From contig NZ_CP100000.1 in NCBI RefSeq assembly GCF_024138165.1, positions 620,001-684,000 of the forward strand: a stretch of 64,000 nucleotides of DNA, given 5' to 3'. Positions within the stretch are counted from its first letter, which is position 1, and each line of letters starts with the position of its first letter. The notes beneath the pieces are model-generated. The model saw only the letters and a list, made by a program, of their open reading frames with translations, was not told the DNA's origin and made no database searches. Positions 31,617 through 39,190 of the stretch are shown here, one piece after another. The DNA comes from Halorussus vallis. GTDB lineage: Archaea; Halobacteriota; Halobacteria; Halobacteriales; Haladaptataceae. A program made the translations under genes and the position numbers.

Positions 31617-32210
31617 ATGGTCGGATTCACGACAGTGCTGGTGCTGTTCGCCGCACTGCTGGCGGTCTACAGCGTCGTCAAGTATCTCGGGTCCGCGCAC
31701 AACAACCTCGTTGAGGCCCGCGAGCGATGCGAGAAGGCCTGGAGCGACGTCGACGTGTTGCTCGAACGACGTGCCGAGGAGGTCGGCAACCTCGTCGACG
31801 TGACGCGCGAACACGTCTCCCACGAGCGCGAACTACTGCAGGACGTGATGGACGCCCGCGAGCGGGTCGTCGAGGCACAGCGCCCCGAGCAGGCGACCGA
31901 GGCGGTCGTCGCGATGCAGGACTCCCTCGACGAGGTGTACGCGCTCTCCGGGGAGTACCCCGAACTCGCCTCCAACGAGCGGTTCGACGAACTCACCGAC
32001 AGCATCCGGACGCTCGAGAGTCGCATCGAGACGCGGCGCGAGCAGTACAACGACGCCGTGGGCACGTACAACGCCCGACTCCAGCGACTGCCCGAGCGGT
32101 ACGTCGCCGACTACCGCGGGTTCGACCGCCGGATTCCGTTCGTCGCGTCGGCGGACGCCCGCGACGGCATCGACGTGAGCGAGCGACTGTCGCCGTCCGC
32201 CGACGACTGA
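31617..32210 (+). CDS. LemA-family protein
   Basis: A 197-residue protein with one N-terminal membrane helix (about 5-24, TTVLVLFAALLAVYSVVKYL) and a long helical bundle typical of LemA: NNLVEARERCEKAWSDVDVLLERRAEEVGNLVDV and SRIETRREQYNDAVGTYNARLQRLPE. The helical domain lies on one side of the membrane and is predicted to pack as antiparallel coiled helices. The biochemical role is unknown. Its stop overlaps the start of the next gene by one base (TGATG), indicating a functional pair. Confidence 0.85.
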   Translation: MVGFTTVLVLFAALLAVYSVVKYLGSAHNNLVEARERCEKAWSDVDVLLERRAEEVGNLVDVTREHVSHERELLQDVMDARERVVEAQRPEQATEAVVAMQDSLDEVYALSGEYPELASNERFDELTDSIRTLESRIETRREQYNDAVGTYNARLQRLPERYVADYRGFDRRIPFVASADARDGIDVSERLSPSADD

Positions 32211-32962
32211 TGGTGTTCGGATACGTCGTCTACCTCGGTTTCCTCGTCGTCTCCGGCGGCGCCGTCCTGGTCGGCGTCGGCCTCGTCAGGGACGGCTTCC
32301 GCGAGTGGCGGGAGTTCAACGCGCTCGTGGACGTGCCGGTCGCGTCGCTCGACGCCGTCGCCGTCGGCGAAGCGGCGGTGGCCGGGACGATACGTCCGCG
32401 AGGTTCGCCGACGACCGTGCCGGTGGGCGAGGGGTACTGCGTCTGTTACGAGGTCAGCGTCTCCGATAGCACCGACGCCACGGCCGTCCACGAGGAGCGC
32501 GACCACGTTCCGTGCGAGGTAGACGACGGCGACGGAAGCATCCGACTCGACCCGAGCGACTTCGCGTTCGACCTGACCGACGACCGAACCGAGTCGTTCG
32601 CGTTCAAGAGCTACGACGAGATTCCGGCGCGGGCGCGCGACTTCCACGAGACGCGCGACCTCCCCGACAGGGGGATGCGCCGCGACCGGACCGTCGAGTA
32701 CGCGTACCTCCGACCCGGCGACGAGGTGTACGCCTACGGCCGTGTCCGCCCGGACGAAAAACCAACCGACGGCGACGAGAAAGCGGTCGTGCTGACCGGG
32801 GGCGAGTCGGGGTTCCTCTCGAACAAGTCGCGGGAGGACCTCCGGAGCGAGCGCCGGTACGCGCTCGGGAAGGCCGCCACGACCGGCGTGGTCGTGTCGA
32901 CGCTCGGTCTGGGCGGGTTCCTCTGGCTCTCGGGGTTCGCCCAGTTGTTCCTCGGCGCGTGA
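32210..32962 (+). CDS. GIDE/MUL1-like membrane protein paired with LemA
   Basis: A 250-residue protein with an N-terminal helix (about 4-27) and a C-terminal helix (about 225-247), enclosing a soluble beta-rich domain. The domain reads VAVGEAAVAGTIRPRGSPTTVPVGEGYCVCYEVSVSD, then EVDDGDGSIRLDPSDFAFDL and YAYLRPGDEVYAYGRVR. This order (two helices around a domain with a VxGxxRP-like start and a GDxVYxxGxV ending) resembles the GIDE domain of mitochondrial MUL1 and prokaryotic relatives found beside LemA. The RING finger is absent, so no ubiquitin-ligase activity is implied. The assignment is moderate. Confidence 0.6.
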   Translation: MVFGYVVYLGFLVVSGGAVLVGVGLVRDGFREWREFNALVDVPVASLDAVAVGEAAVAGTIRPRGSPTTVPVGEGYCVCYEVSVSDSTDATAVHEERDHVPCEVDDGDGSIRLDPSDFAFDLTDDRTESFAFKSYDEIPARARDFHETRDLPDRGMRRDRTVEYAYLRPGDEVYAYGRVRPDEKPTDGDEKAVVLTGGESGFLSNKSREDLRSERRYALGKAATTGVVVSTLGLGGFLWLSGFAQLFLGA

Positions 32963-32983
32963 TTCGGGTCGTCGCGGTCGCTC

Positions 32984-33973
32984 TCACTCCTCTGCGCGCA
33001 GTCCCTCGCGCGTTCCCTCCGCGGCGCCGACGAAGAGTCCGGCCGCAATACCGCGTACGACGAGGTGGACCACCAGCGCGACCGGCAGTCCGAGAATCGC
33101 GACGCCCCACGTCACGACGTCGGACGGGGCGCTCCCGGTGACGGCCTCGTACCCGCGAAAGCCGCCGGCGACGACGAGGACGAACGTCGCGAAGTACGTC
33201 AGGACGAGGACCCAGAACCGTATCGTCCGGTAAGACTCGTGGACGAACGCCCGCACCGACCGCGGGACCGACAGGTCCGTCACGCTCGTCAACGCCGACC
33301 CAACGCGTTCGAGCGTGACGACGAGCCACCCGAGCGCGATGATGGGGTACTCGGCGAGACGAACGTCGCCCTCGGCCCACCGCCGGGCCGTCCGGAACTC
33401 CTCGAGTTCTGTCGTCACGACGCGCCACTTCGGCGGTTCGGGGGCGGTGTCGGGGTCGGCGAGTCGCCGGGTGCAGTCGTCGCAGAACGTCGCCGGGCGG
33501 TCGTCGAGTTCCGCGAGCATGTTCGCCGACTGCATCACGCAGCCGTCGTGGGTTTCGAAGCCGAACAGGCCGCCGACCGCGTAGAGGCAGAGTTTCGCCA
33601 GCCGACGGCGGGCCTCGTCGTCGAACGACTCCCCGTCGAGAACGCGGTCCGTCGAGACGACGGCGAGCCGTCCGCCCCTGTTCGTCACGCCGAAGAGTCC
33701 GAACTGGTCGGCGGTCCGGACTGGGACGTCGGTGACGCCGATAGCGAGGTCGAAGTCCTCTCCCACCGGGTCGGCGGTTCGCGCGAACAGGTTGTCCGCC
33801 TCGACTGGACCGCCGTCGTGCTCCGGGTCCGGAGTGGACTGCGATTCGAAGACCGTCGACGCGACGCCCAGTTCCCGTTCGAGCGTGTCGCCCGCACACC
33901 GGACCGCCGTCTCCGACGGGCCGCCGACCGGGACGACGGCGACGCGCGGCGCGCCGTGAGGTAAGAGTGACAT
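32984..33973 (-). CDS. Archaemetzincin-like pseudoenzyme fused to a membrane domain
   Basis: A 329-residue protein. Residues 1 to about 175 follow the archaemetzincin order: RVAVVPVGGPS, DLAIGVTDVPVRTADQFGLFG, GGRLAVVSTDRV and CVMQSANMLAELDDRPATFCDDCTRRL. The zinc-protease motif HExxHxxGxxHC should lie at 131-142 but reads YAVGGLFGFETH, so all three metal histidines and the catalytic glutamate are gone. Cys145, Cys164, Cys167 and perhaps His142 could still form the structural zinc site. Residues about 205-329 contain two to three membrane helices. It is probably a membrane-anchored binding protein. ATG 33973 is preferred over GTG 33991. Confidence 0.7.
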   Translation of the reverse strand: MSLLPHGAPRVAVVPVGGPSETAVRCAGDTLERELGVASTVFESQSTPDPEHDGGPVEADNLFARTADPVGEDFDLAIGVTDVPVRTADQFGLFGVTNRGGRLAVVSTDRVLDGESFDDEARRRLAKLCLYAVGGLFGFETHDGCVMQSANMLAELDDRPATFCDDCTRRLADPDTAPEPPKWRVVTTELEEFRTARRWAEGDVRLAEYPIIALGWLVVTLERVGSALTSVTDLSVPRSVRAFVHESYRTIRFWVLVLTYFATFVLVVAGGFRGYEAVTGSAPSDVVTWGVAILGLPVALVVHLVVRGIAAGLFVGAAEGTREGLRAEE

Positions 33974-34063
33974 GTCTGTCGAGGACGACACGGCTCCGGG
34001 ACTACTTTGTTTCGGACGCTATCATGTCTGAGAACGAGAAGTCGGGACCGTCGGTCGGCGGAA

Positions 34064-34528
34064 CTACGCTTCCTTCTTCTTGATGAGGAACTTCATGTCG
34101 CCCTCGAAGACGACGGTGTCCTCCTGGTTGGTCATCACGGTGTCGATGACGACCAGGCCGGAGTCGTCCCGACTGCTGATGTCCTTCTTCTCGACGACTT
34201 CCATGTCGAGGCTGATAGTGTCGTCCATGTAGACGGGGTTCGGGATGTCCATGTAGTTCATCCCGAGGAAGGCGAGGACGGTCCGCTCCAGGAAGCCACA
34301 GCGATAGACGAACCCAGTGGCGAGGACGAACGTCATCGGGCCGTGGGCGACGCGCTCGCCGAAGTACTCGTCTTCGGCGTACTCCTTGTTGGTGTGGAGT
34401 TCGGTCCAGTCGCCCGCGAACGCCGAGTGCTGGACGAAGTCGTACTCGGTGACGGTGCGACCCACGCTCTCGAAGGTCTGGCCCTCCTCGAAGTCCTCGA
34501 AGTGGTGCGGCGTGTAGCTGTAGGGCAT
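34064..34528 (-). CDS. MaoC-family hydratase (hotdog fold)
   Basis: A 154-residue R-specific enoyl-CoA hydratase-like protein: YTPHHFEDFEEGQTFESVGRTVTEYDFVQHSAFAGDWTELHTN, then YFGERVAHGPMTFVLATGFVYR with the HGP segment near the catalytic loop. It closes with DTISLDMEVVEKKDISSRDDSGLVV and FEGDMKFLIKK. In the canonical MaoC motif the catalytic pair is Asp/His in a D-x-N-P-x-H context; here GDWTELH occupies it. It could hydrate a ring-opened or unsaturated CoA ester of phenylacetate breakdown, an inference from neighbours. It is probably transcribed alone. Confidence 0.85.
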   Translation of the reverse strand: MPYSYTPHHFEDFEEGQTFESVGRTVTEYDFVQHSAFAGDWTELHTNKEYAEDEYFGERVAHGPMTFVLATGFVYRCGFLERTVLAFLGMNYMDIPNPVYMDDTISLDMEVVEKKDISSRDDSGLVVIDTVMTNQEDTVVFEGDMKFLIKKKEA

Positions 34529-34777
34529 ACTCCTTCCTTCTGTCGGTCGGGGTAAAATTCTATGGTATTCGAGGTTCGGGCAGCGCGTGCGTTCCGCGTG
34601 GGGTGAATTCGGTGTTCCGGGCGTGCTTTCACAAACGGGAACGCACCTTCGAGGGGACACCATTCCGGAAAATCCTCCTCTGGTTCTCATACGATACAGA
34701 CGAAACCGCAACTACAACAGTAACCGCGACCGCTACTCGCACGACACAACTGAGTGACCGCACCGCAACCACAACCG

Positions 34778-34838
34778 CCACACGCCTCCCCAGCCGATTC
34801 GCTCACTCGCTTCGCTCGTTCGCTCATCCCTCGCACGA
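34778..34838. repeat. Half copy of the second inverted-repeat family
   Basis: CCACACGCCTCCCCAGCCGA and the following bases, ending near CATCCCTCGCAC, match the reversed right arm of the element at 27551-27788 nearly base for base. The opposite arm is missing. Confidence 0.7.
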
Positions 34839-34924
34839 CGAAGGCGCGGCACAGGGCCGCGCCAGCGCGTGCCGGCTTCCTTCCGGAGATTCCCCGCTAC
34901 CACCAAACCCCGACCGAGCGCGGA

Positions 34925-34930
34925 TTTATA
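34925..34930 (+). promoter_or_regulatory. TATA-like box of the second PaaI-type thioesterase
   Basis: TTTATA is centred about 28 bases upstream of the ATG at 34956, which fits a leaderless transcript. Confidence 0.6.
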
Positions 34931-34955
34931 AGTGAAGGCGCGACCAAGTCACCCC

Positions 34956-35351
34956 ATGGCAGACGTCTCCGACGACCAGCGCAAGAAGATCGCCGCCGAC
35001 CCGTTCTGCGAGACGCTCGGCATCGAACTCGCGGACCTGGGTCCGGGCACCGCGACGACCGAACTCGTCGTCACCGAGGACCTGCTGAACTTCCACGGAA
35101 CGCCCCACGGCGGCGCCGTCTACTCGCTCGCCGACGCCGCGTTCGCGGCCGCCTCGAACGCCGAGGGTGACGCGGCGCTGGCGATGGAGACGAACGTCTC
35201 GTACTTCGAGGCGGTCGAGGTCGGCGACACGTTGACCGCCGAAGCCGAACGAATCCACGAGCGCGGGCGGACCGCGTCCTACCGGGTCGACGTCACCGCG
35301 GAAGGCGGCGACAGCGTCGCCGCCTTCCGCGGTCGGGTGTACCTCCCCTGA
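34956..35351 (+). CDS. PaaI-type hotdog thioesterase
   Basis: A 131-residue hotdog thioesterase: DPFCETLGIELADLGPGTATTELVV, LLNFHGTPHGGAVYSLADAAFAAASN (the HGG motif and the catalytic aspartate of LADAAF), then METNVSYFEAVEVGDTLTAEAERI and TASYRVDVTAEGGDSVAAFRGRVY. It has more of the PaaI signature than the protein at 26989-27372. The likely task is releasing CoA from blocked intermediates when phenylacetyl-CoA or its hydroxylated forms accumulate. Its stop is two bases from that of the convergent small gene. Confidence 0.9.
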   Translation: MADVSDDQRKKIAADPFCETLGIELADLGPGTATTELVVTEDLLNFHGTPHGGAVYSLADAAFAAASNAEGDAALAMETNVSYFEAVEVGDTLTAEAERIHERGRTASYRVDVTAEGGDSVAAFRGRVYLP

Positions 35352-35352
35352 G

Positions 35353-35556
35353 CTACCGCTGCCTACCTCCAGGTGACCCCGGACTACCCTCCGGGCCGAG
35401 ACGCACCACGGCGTCCCGCTCGAACTCGTAGACGCCGGTTCCGTCGTTGGCGGTCACGTAGACGTTTCCCTCGACCTTGTCGGTCACGGTGCCGACCAGC
35501 GTCTCGCCGGTCGGGAACGAACAGCGGACGGTGTCGCCGTCCTCGATTGTGGCCAT
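35353..35556 (-). CDS. Small beta-barrel protein of unknown function
   Basis: A 67-residue protein: TIEDGDTVRCSFPTGETLVGTVTDKVEGNVYVTANDGTGVYEFERDAVVRL, followed by a Gly/Ser/Pro tail. The strand pattern (charged start, GxVTDKxxGNVYVT, YEFERDAVVRL) is like small SH3/KOW-type barrels that bind RNA or protein. No named family is recognised. The ATG at 35556 is chosen because upstream frame residues are non-conserved and basic. Confidence 0.6.
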   Translation of the reverse strand: MATIEDGDTVRCSFPTGETLVGTVTDKVEGNVYVTANDGTGVYEFERDAVVRLGPEGSPGSPGGRQR

Positions 35557-35719
35557 CTTGTGGTCCGGTCCCACACCCGGGTTATCAAGGTTTCTCTCAC
35601 GTCGCCCGCGAGTTCGATTCGCCCGCGCCGCGGCCGAACAGTTCGGGGAGTGTCCCCCGGCGGCCCCGTCAACCCGAATCCGCCGGTGAGGTGAAGGGAC
35701 TGGGACCCCTCTTCTCCGT

Positions 35720-35863
35720 ATGACGTATCGAACGACCCTCGGCTGGTCGCTGGTGTCCTCGGGCATCGTCACACTGCTCATCGACTTCTTCCCCGGCGAC
35801 TCGGTGTGGTGGGGAATCGGCTTCCTCGTCCTGGGTGCCATCCTCCTCTACGTCCGGCAGTGA
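35720..35863 (+). CDS. 47-residue membrane protein
   Basis: A short frame, ATG 35720 to TGA 35861-35863, reading MTYRTTLGWSLVSSGIVTLL, then an IDFFPGDSVWW turn and a second hydrophobic segment ending LLYVRQ. It gives two membrane helices and a tryptophan-rich turn, with high third-position GC. No family is recognised. It is supported only by composition and its hydrophobic pattern. Confidence 0.45.
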   Translation: MTYRTTLGWSLVSSGIVTLLIDFFPGDSVWWGIGFLVLGAILLYVRQ

Positions 35864-35958
35864 CGGAGCGGACAGGCGATACCGCGAGCGCCGCGGATGA
35901 TTGAAACGCCGCTTTCGGTTATCCACACGCTTTTGGTACCGGCGACTCGTTAGCCGGT

Positions 35959-37266
35959 ATGAAGCGCCGCCCGTTCCTCCACTCGCTGGCCGCCGCCGGC
36001 GTCCTCGGCGCCGGCTGTCTCGGTGCGACCGACGCCCCGCCCGATTCGGCGCTGGCGAGCGACGCCCGGACGACCGACGGTTCGACCGCCGGAACGTCCG
36101 ACCCAGCCGGCAGCGACGCCGCCATGACTGTCGAATCCGTCGAGACGTTCGAGTACGTGATCCGACTCAACGACCTGGGGAGCGACCCGGGCGGCGGCGT
36201 CACCGCCTACTCGGACCTCAAGTCCCGAGAGCGAGCGGTCGTGGACGCCGCCCTCGACGGCGGCTACGAAACCGACAACCCGCCCGAGTGGCTGACGAGG
36301 TTCGCCGGCGGGACTCCGATGGTGCGCCGGGACGGCGCGTACTACCGACTGAACCACACGCTCCCGACCACGACCATCGAGGCGAAGGCGGTCGGCGAAA
36401 GCGCGGTGTCCGGGGCGGTCGCCACCTACGAGGAGTACGAAGCGGCCGTGACCCACGACGGCGTCGTGAGCAGCGGACTGCTCCGAATCGCCCAGAAGGG
36501 AGGGGTCGACCTCACTTACGTCTGGCCCGCGCTCCGGAAGTTCCTCGACGCCTACGACGCCGTGAAGTACCACGGAGAAGTCGTCGACTTCTCCGTAACC
36601 GTCGAGGACGCCGGGGCGCCGTACACCGTCTCCGCCGCGGAGATATCGACATCCGAGGCCGTCGGCGGGTCGGTCTGGAACGCGTCGAACGCCTCCGCGG
36701 AAACCCGACGGCTGGTCCGCGCGGCCGGGAACGCCTCGGGGACCTACGGGTTCGGCGACGCGCCCGCCGGTTTCATCGAGAACCTCGACGCCCACGAGTA
36801 CGTCTACCTCGACGGGACCTTCTACACGGCCTACGTCGAGAAACGCGAGTCACTACCCGTCTCGGTTTCGGCGGCGTTCGCGGACGCGACGACGGCGAGC
36901 GGTGGCGAACTCCGACTCGCGCTCCGCAACGACGGCGACAGCGAAGTTCGAATCACCTGCGGCGCGCCGAAACCGTTCGGCGTGCTCCACTTCCGCCCGA
37001 AGGGAGACACCGACGGGAAGCAGCGACGCCTCCTCTGGACCGACGCCTACGAGGAGAGCCAGTACGTCAACACCGACGGCCGCGAGGTGACGTCGATTCT
37101 CGACATCGGCCTCGCCACGAAACTCGGCCCCGGCGAGGAGGCGACTCGAACCTTCGAACTCCCCGCCGACCTGCCGAGCGGCGAGTACGTCGTCGAGGAT
37201 TCGCTCGGCGTCGACGCCGAAAACGGCGGGACGCTCAGGTATCGCGTGACGTTCCGCGTCTCGTAG
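35959..37266 (+). CDS. Tat-exported lipoprotein of unknown function
   Basis: A 435-residue protein. The start MKRRPFLHSLAAAGVLGAGC carries an Arg-Arg pair, a hydrophobic stretch and a lipobox (LGAGC, Cys20), typical of haloarchaeal Tat-dependent lipoproteins. A Thr/Ser/Asp/Gly-rich linker follows (about 22-55). The mature part has two regions: about 60-290 with alternating alpha/beta character and YVIRLNDLGSDPGGG, and about 295-435, which looks Ig-like (LRLALRNDGDSEVRITCGAPKPFGVLHF, LGPGEEATRTFELPADLPSGEYVV). The second resembles haloarchaeal surface domains that stabilise extracellular modules. Function is unknown. Confidence 0.7.
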   Translation: MKRRPFLHSLAAAGVLGAGCLGATDAPPDSALASDARTTDGSTAGTSDPAGSDAAMTVESVETFEYVIRLNDLGSDPGGGVTAYSDLKSRERAVVDAALDGGYETDNPPEWLTRFAGGTPMVRRDGAYYRLNHTLPTTTIEAKAVGESAVSGAVATYEEYEAAVTHDGVVSSGLLRIAQKGGVDLTYVWPALRKFLDAYDAVKYHGEVVDFSVTVEDAGAPYTVSAAEISTSEAVGGSVWNASNASAETRRLVRAAGNASGTYGFGDAPAGFIENLDAHEYVYLDGTFYTAYVEKRESLPVSVSAAFADATTASGGELRLALRNDGDSEVRITCGAPKPFGVLHFRPKGDTDGKQRRLLWTDAYEESQYVNTDGREVTSILDIGLATKLGPGEEATRTFELPADLPSGEYVVEDSLGVDAENGGTLRYRVTFRVS

Positions 37267-37285
37267 GCCCGTGCGACCGACTCGC

Positions 37286-37318
37286 TCGCCGGCGCGGCCC
37301 GTCGGGCCGCGCCGGCGA
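37286..37318. terminator. GC-rich hairpin between convergent genes
   Basis: 15-base arms pair exactly around GTC. It lies 20 bases after the lipoprotein stop and before the convergent membrane gene, so it is probably a shared transcription end signal or RNA stabiliser. Confidence 0.6.
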
Positions 37319-37383
37319 ATAGTTCTCGTGACAGGCTATCGTTCGTTGCGAGCGATTCTGTAGCCAAGGGTATCGCGTCGGGT

Positions 37384-37728
37384 CTACCGAAGCGACGACC
37401 CGAGCGCGCCCAGTACCGCGAGACTCCAGCCGAGCAGTCCGAGTCCGTAGAACAGGAGCCTCTCGCGCACCGGCATGTCGGACGACCCCGGCGAAAGTTG
37501 CATGCCTTCGACCGTCCCGCCGATTTCCGCGGACTCGGCGTTACCGGTTCCCGCGGCGCTCACCGGACCCGTAGTCGCGGCGCCGAGGACGACGAGGAGG
37601 ACGCCCGCCCCGGCGAGCAGAAGCATCACCAGTCCCGACCGGGTGGCGAAGTACGCGATGCCGACCGTGACGAGCGCCCACAGACCGGTGTAGACGGCCA
37701 TCGGTCGCGCGAGCGGAGCGAGGTTCAT
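37384..37728 (-). CDS. Small membrane protein (DUF7541-like)
   Basis: A 114-residue protein with three hydrophobic segments (about 10-27, 31-51 and 88-110). The middle loop is polar and contains GGTVEGMQLSPGSSDMPVRERLLFYGLGL. The loop-then-RERLLFYGLGL pattern recalls a haloarchaeal small membrane family, with low certainty. It has its own promoter region, divergent from nothing and upstream of the PaaK stop. Confidence 0.6.
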   Translation of the reverse strand: MNLAPLARPMAVYTGLWALVTVGIAYFATRSGLVMLLLAGAGVLLVVLGAATTGPVSAAGTGNAESAEIGGTVEGMQLSPGSSDMPVRERLLFYGLGLLGWSLAVLGALGSSLR

Positions 37729-37792
37729 GGTTTTGGACGACTCTCCGTCGGCGAGATAAGCTTTGTGTCCGCCGTGAGACGACCGACCCCGC

Positions 37793-39079
37793 TCAGCGGT
37801 GGTCGTAGACGCGTTTGACCTTCCCGACCTCGGTGCGTTCGAGTTCGCCCGGTTCGACCACCTCGACCTCGTCGGGTTTGACCTCCAGGACCTCCCGGAG
37901 CTTCCCCTCTATTTTCTCGCGGAGTTCCTCGGGCGACCCCTTCAGCCCCTCGTGGTGCTCGACGGTGATCTCCATCCGGTCCAAGTTGTCCTCGCGGTAG
38001 AGGTCGATGCGGTAGTGTGGCGCCACGTCGCCCAGCCCCAGCATGACCTCCTCTATCTGGCTCGGGTAGACGTTGACCCCGCGGACGATGAGCAGGTCGT
38101 CGGCCCGGCCCATCACGTTGTCCATCCGGACCGCGGTCCGGCCGCACTCGCACTCCTCGTAGTTCAGCGAGGTGATGTCGCCGGTCCGGTAGCGCAGGAC
38201 GGGCAGAGCCTCCTTCGTGAGGGTCGTCAGGACGAGCTCACCCTCCTCGCCCTCCGGCAACGGTTCGCCGGTCTGGGGGTCGACGACCTCGGGGTAGAAG
38301 TGGTCCTCCCAGACGTGCAGGCCCTCCTGGGCGTCCTCGCACTCGATGGAGACGCCCGGGCCGATGATCTCGGAGAGACCGTAGACGTCCACCGCGGTCA
38401 CGCCGAGCGCGCGCTCTATCTCCTCGCGCATCGGGTCGGTGAACGGTTCGGCGCCGATGACGACCCGCGACAGCGGGAGGTCCCGGACGTCTATCATCCT
38501 ATCTTCGGCGGCCTCCGCGACGTAGAGGCAGTAGGAGGGCGTGCAGGCCAGCGCGTCGCTGTCCAGGTCCCGGAGCATGTCGAGTTGGCGGGCGGTGTTG
38601 CCCCCGCCGGTCGGGATGACGCAGGCGCCCAGTTCCTCGACGCCGTCGTGGAAGCCTAGGCCGCCTGTGAACAGCCCGTAGCCGTAGGCGTTCTGGACGG
38701 TGTCGTCCTCCCGGATGCCGGCGGCGTACAGCGACCGGGCCATGACCTCGTTCCAGACGTTGAGGTCGCCCTCGGTGTAGGCGACGATTTTGGGCTTGCC
38801 GGTGGTGCCCGAGGAGGCGTGGATTCGGCGCACGTCCTCGTGGTCCACGGCGAACAGGCCGTCGGGATACTCCTCGCGGAAGTCCTCCTTGCGGGTGAAC
38901 GGGAGCTTCGAGACGTCGTCGACGCTCCGGATATCGTCGGGCGAGACGCCCGCCTCGTCGAGCGCCTCGCGGTAGAAGTCGACGTTCTCGTAGGCGTACC
39001 GCACCGTCTCGGCGAGTCGTTCGTCCTGGAGGTTTCGGAGTTCGTCGCGGGAGGCCGTCTCGATTTCGCTGTAGGCCAT
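37793..39079 (-). CDS. paaK: Phenylacetate--CoA ligase
   Basis: A 428-residue adenylate-forming enzyme that activates phenylacetate with CoA and ATP, the first step of the pathway. The P-loop-like HASSGTTGKPKIVAYT (87-102) has the AMP-binding signature. GYGLFTGGLGFHDGVEELG, VYGLSEIIGPGVSIEC (Y-x-x-x-E motif), LRYRTGDITSL and the hinge/C-terminal GRADDLLIVRGVNVYPSQIEEVML follow, then GKVKRVYD with the late lysine. The ATG at 39079 is used because the extra N-terminal ten residues are not part of the family. It supplies substrate to PaaABC. Confidence 0.93.
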   Translation of the reverse strand: MAYSEIETASRDELRNLQDERLAETVRYAYENVDFYREALDEAGVSPDDIRSVDDVSKLPFTRKEDFREEYPDGLFAVDHEDVRRIHASSGTTGKPKIVAYTEGDLNVWNEVMARSLYAAGIREDDTVQNAYGYGLFTGGLGFHDGVEELGACVIPTGGGNTARQLDMLRDLDSDALACTPSYCLYVAEAAEDRMIDVRDLPLSRVVIGAEPFTDPMREEIERALGVTAVDVYGLSEIIGPGVSIECEDAQEGLHVWEDHFYPEVVDPQTGEPLPEGEEGELVLTTLTKEALPVLRYRTGDITSLNYEECECGRTAVRMDNVMGRADDLLIVRGVNVYPSQIEEVMLGLGDVAPHYRIDLYREDNLDRMEITVEHHEGLKGSPEELREKIEGKLREVLEVKPDEVEVVEPGELERTEVGKVKRVYDHR

Positions 39080-39190
39080 GCTATCCGTTGGTTTGTCAGA
39101 AGGTATCAAAACTGTTTGGCCGGGCGCGGGCGTCGGAGATTCCCTCCGACGTCGGGTCGAACGACGCCTGCGGAAACCGACGCCGCCGCC

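Larger units (their letters stand above)
34529..34955. other. Intergenic region with a half copy of the second inverted-repeat family
   Basis: About 430 bases between the divergent MaoC and PaaI-type genes. It contains short ACCGC/AAC-rich direct repeats (about 34700-34777) and one arm of the inverted-repeat element (34778-34838). The TTTATA box of the downstream thioesterase is at 34925. No gene is present. Confidence 0.65.
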
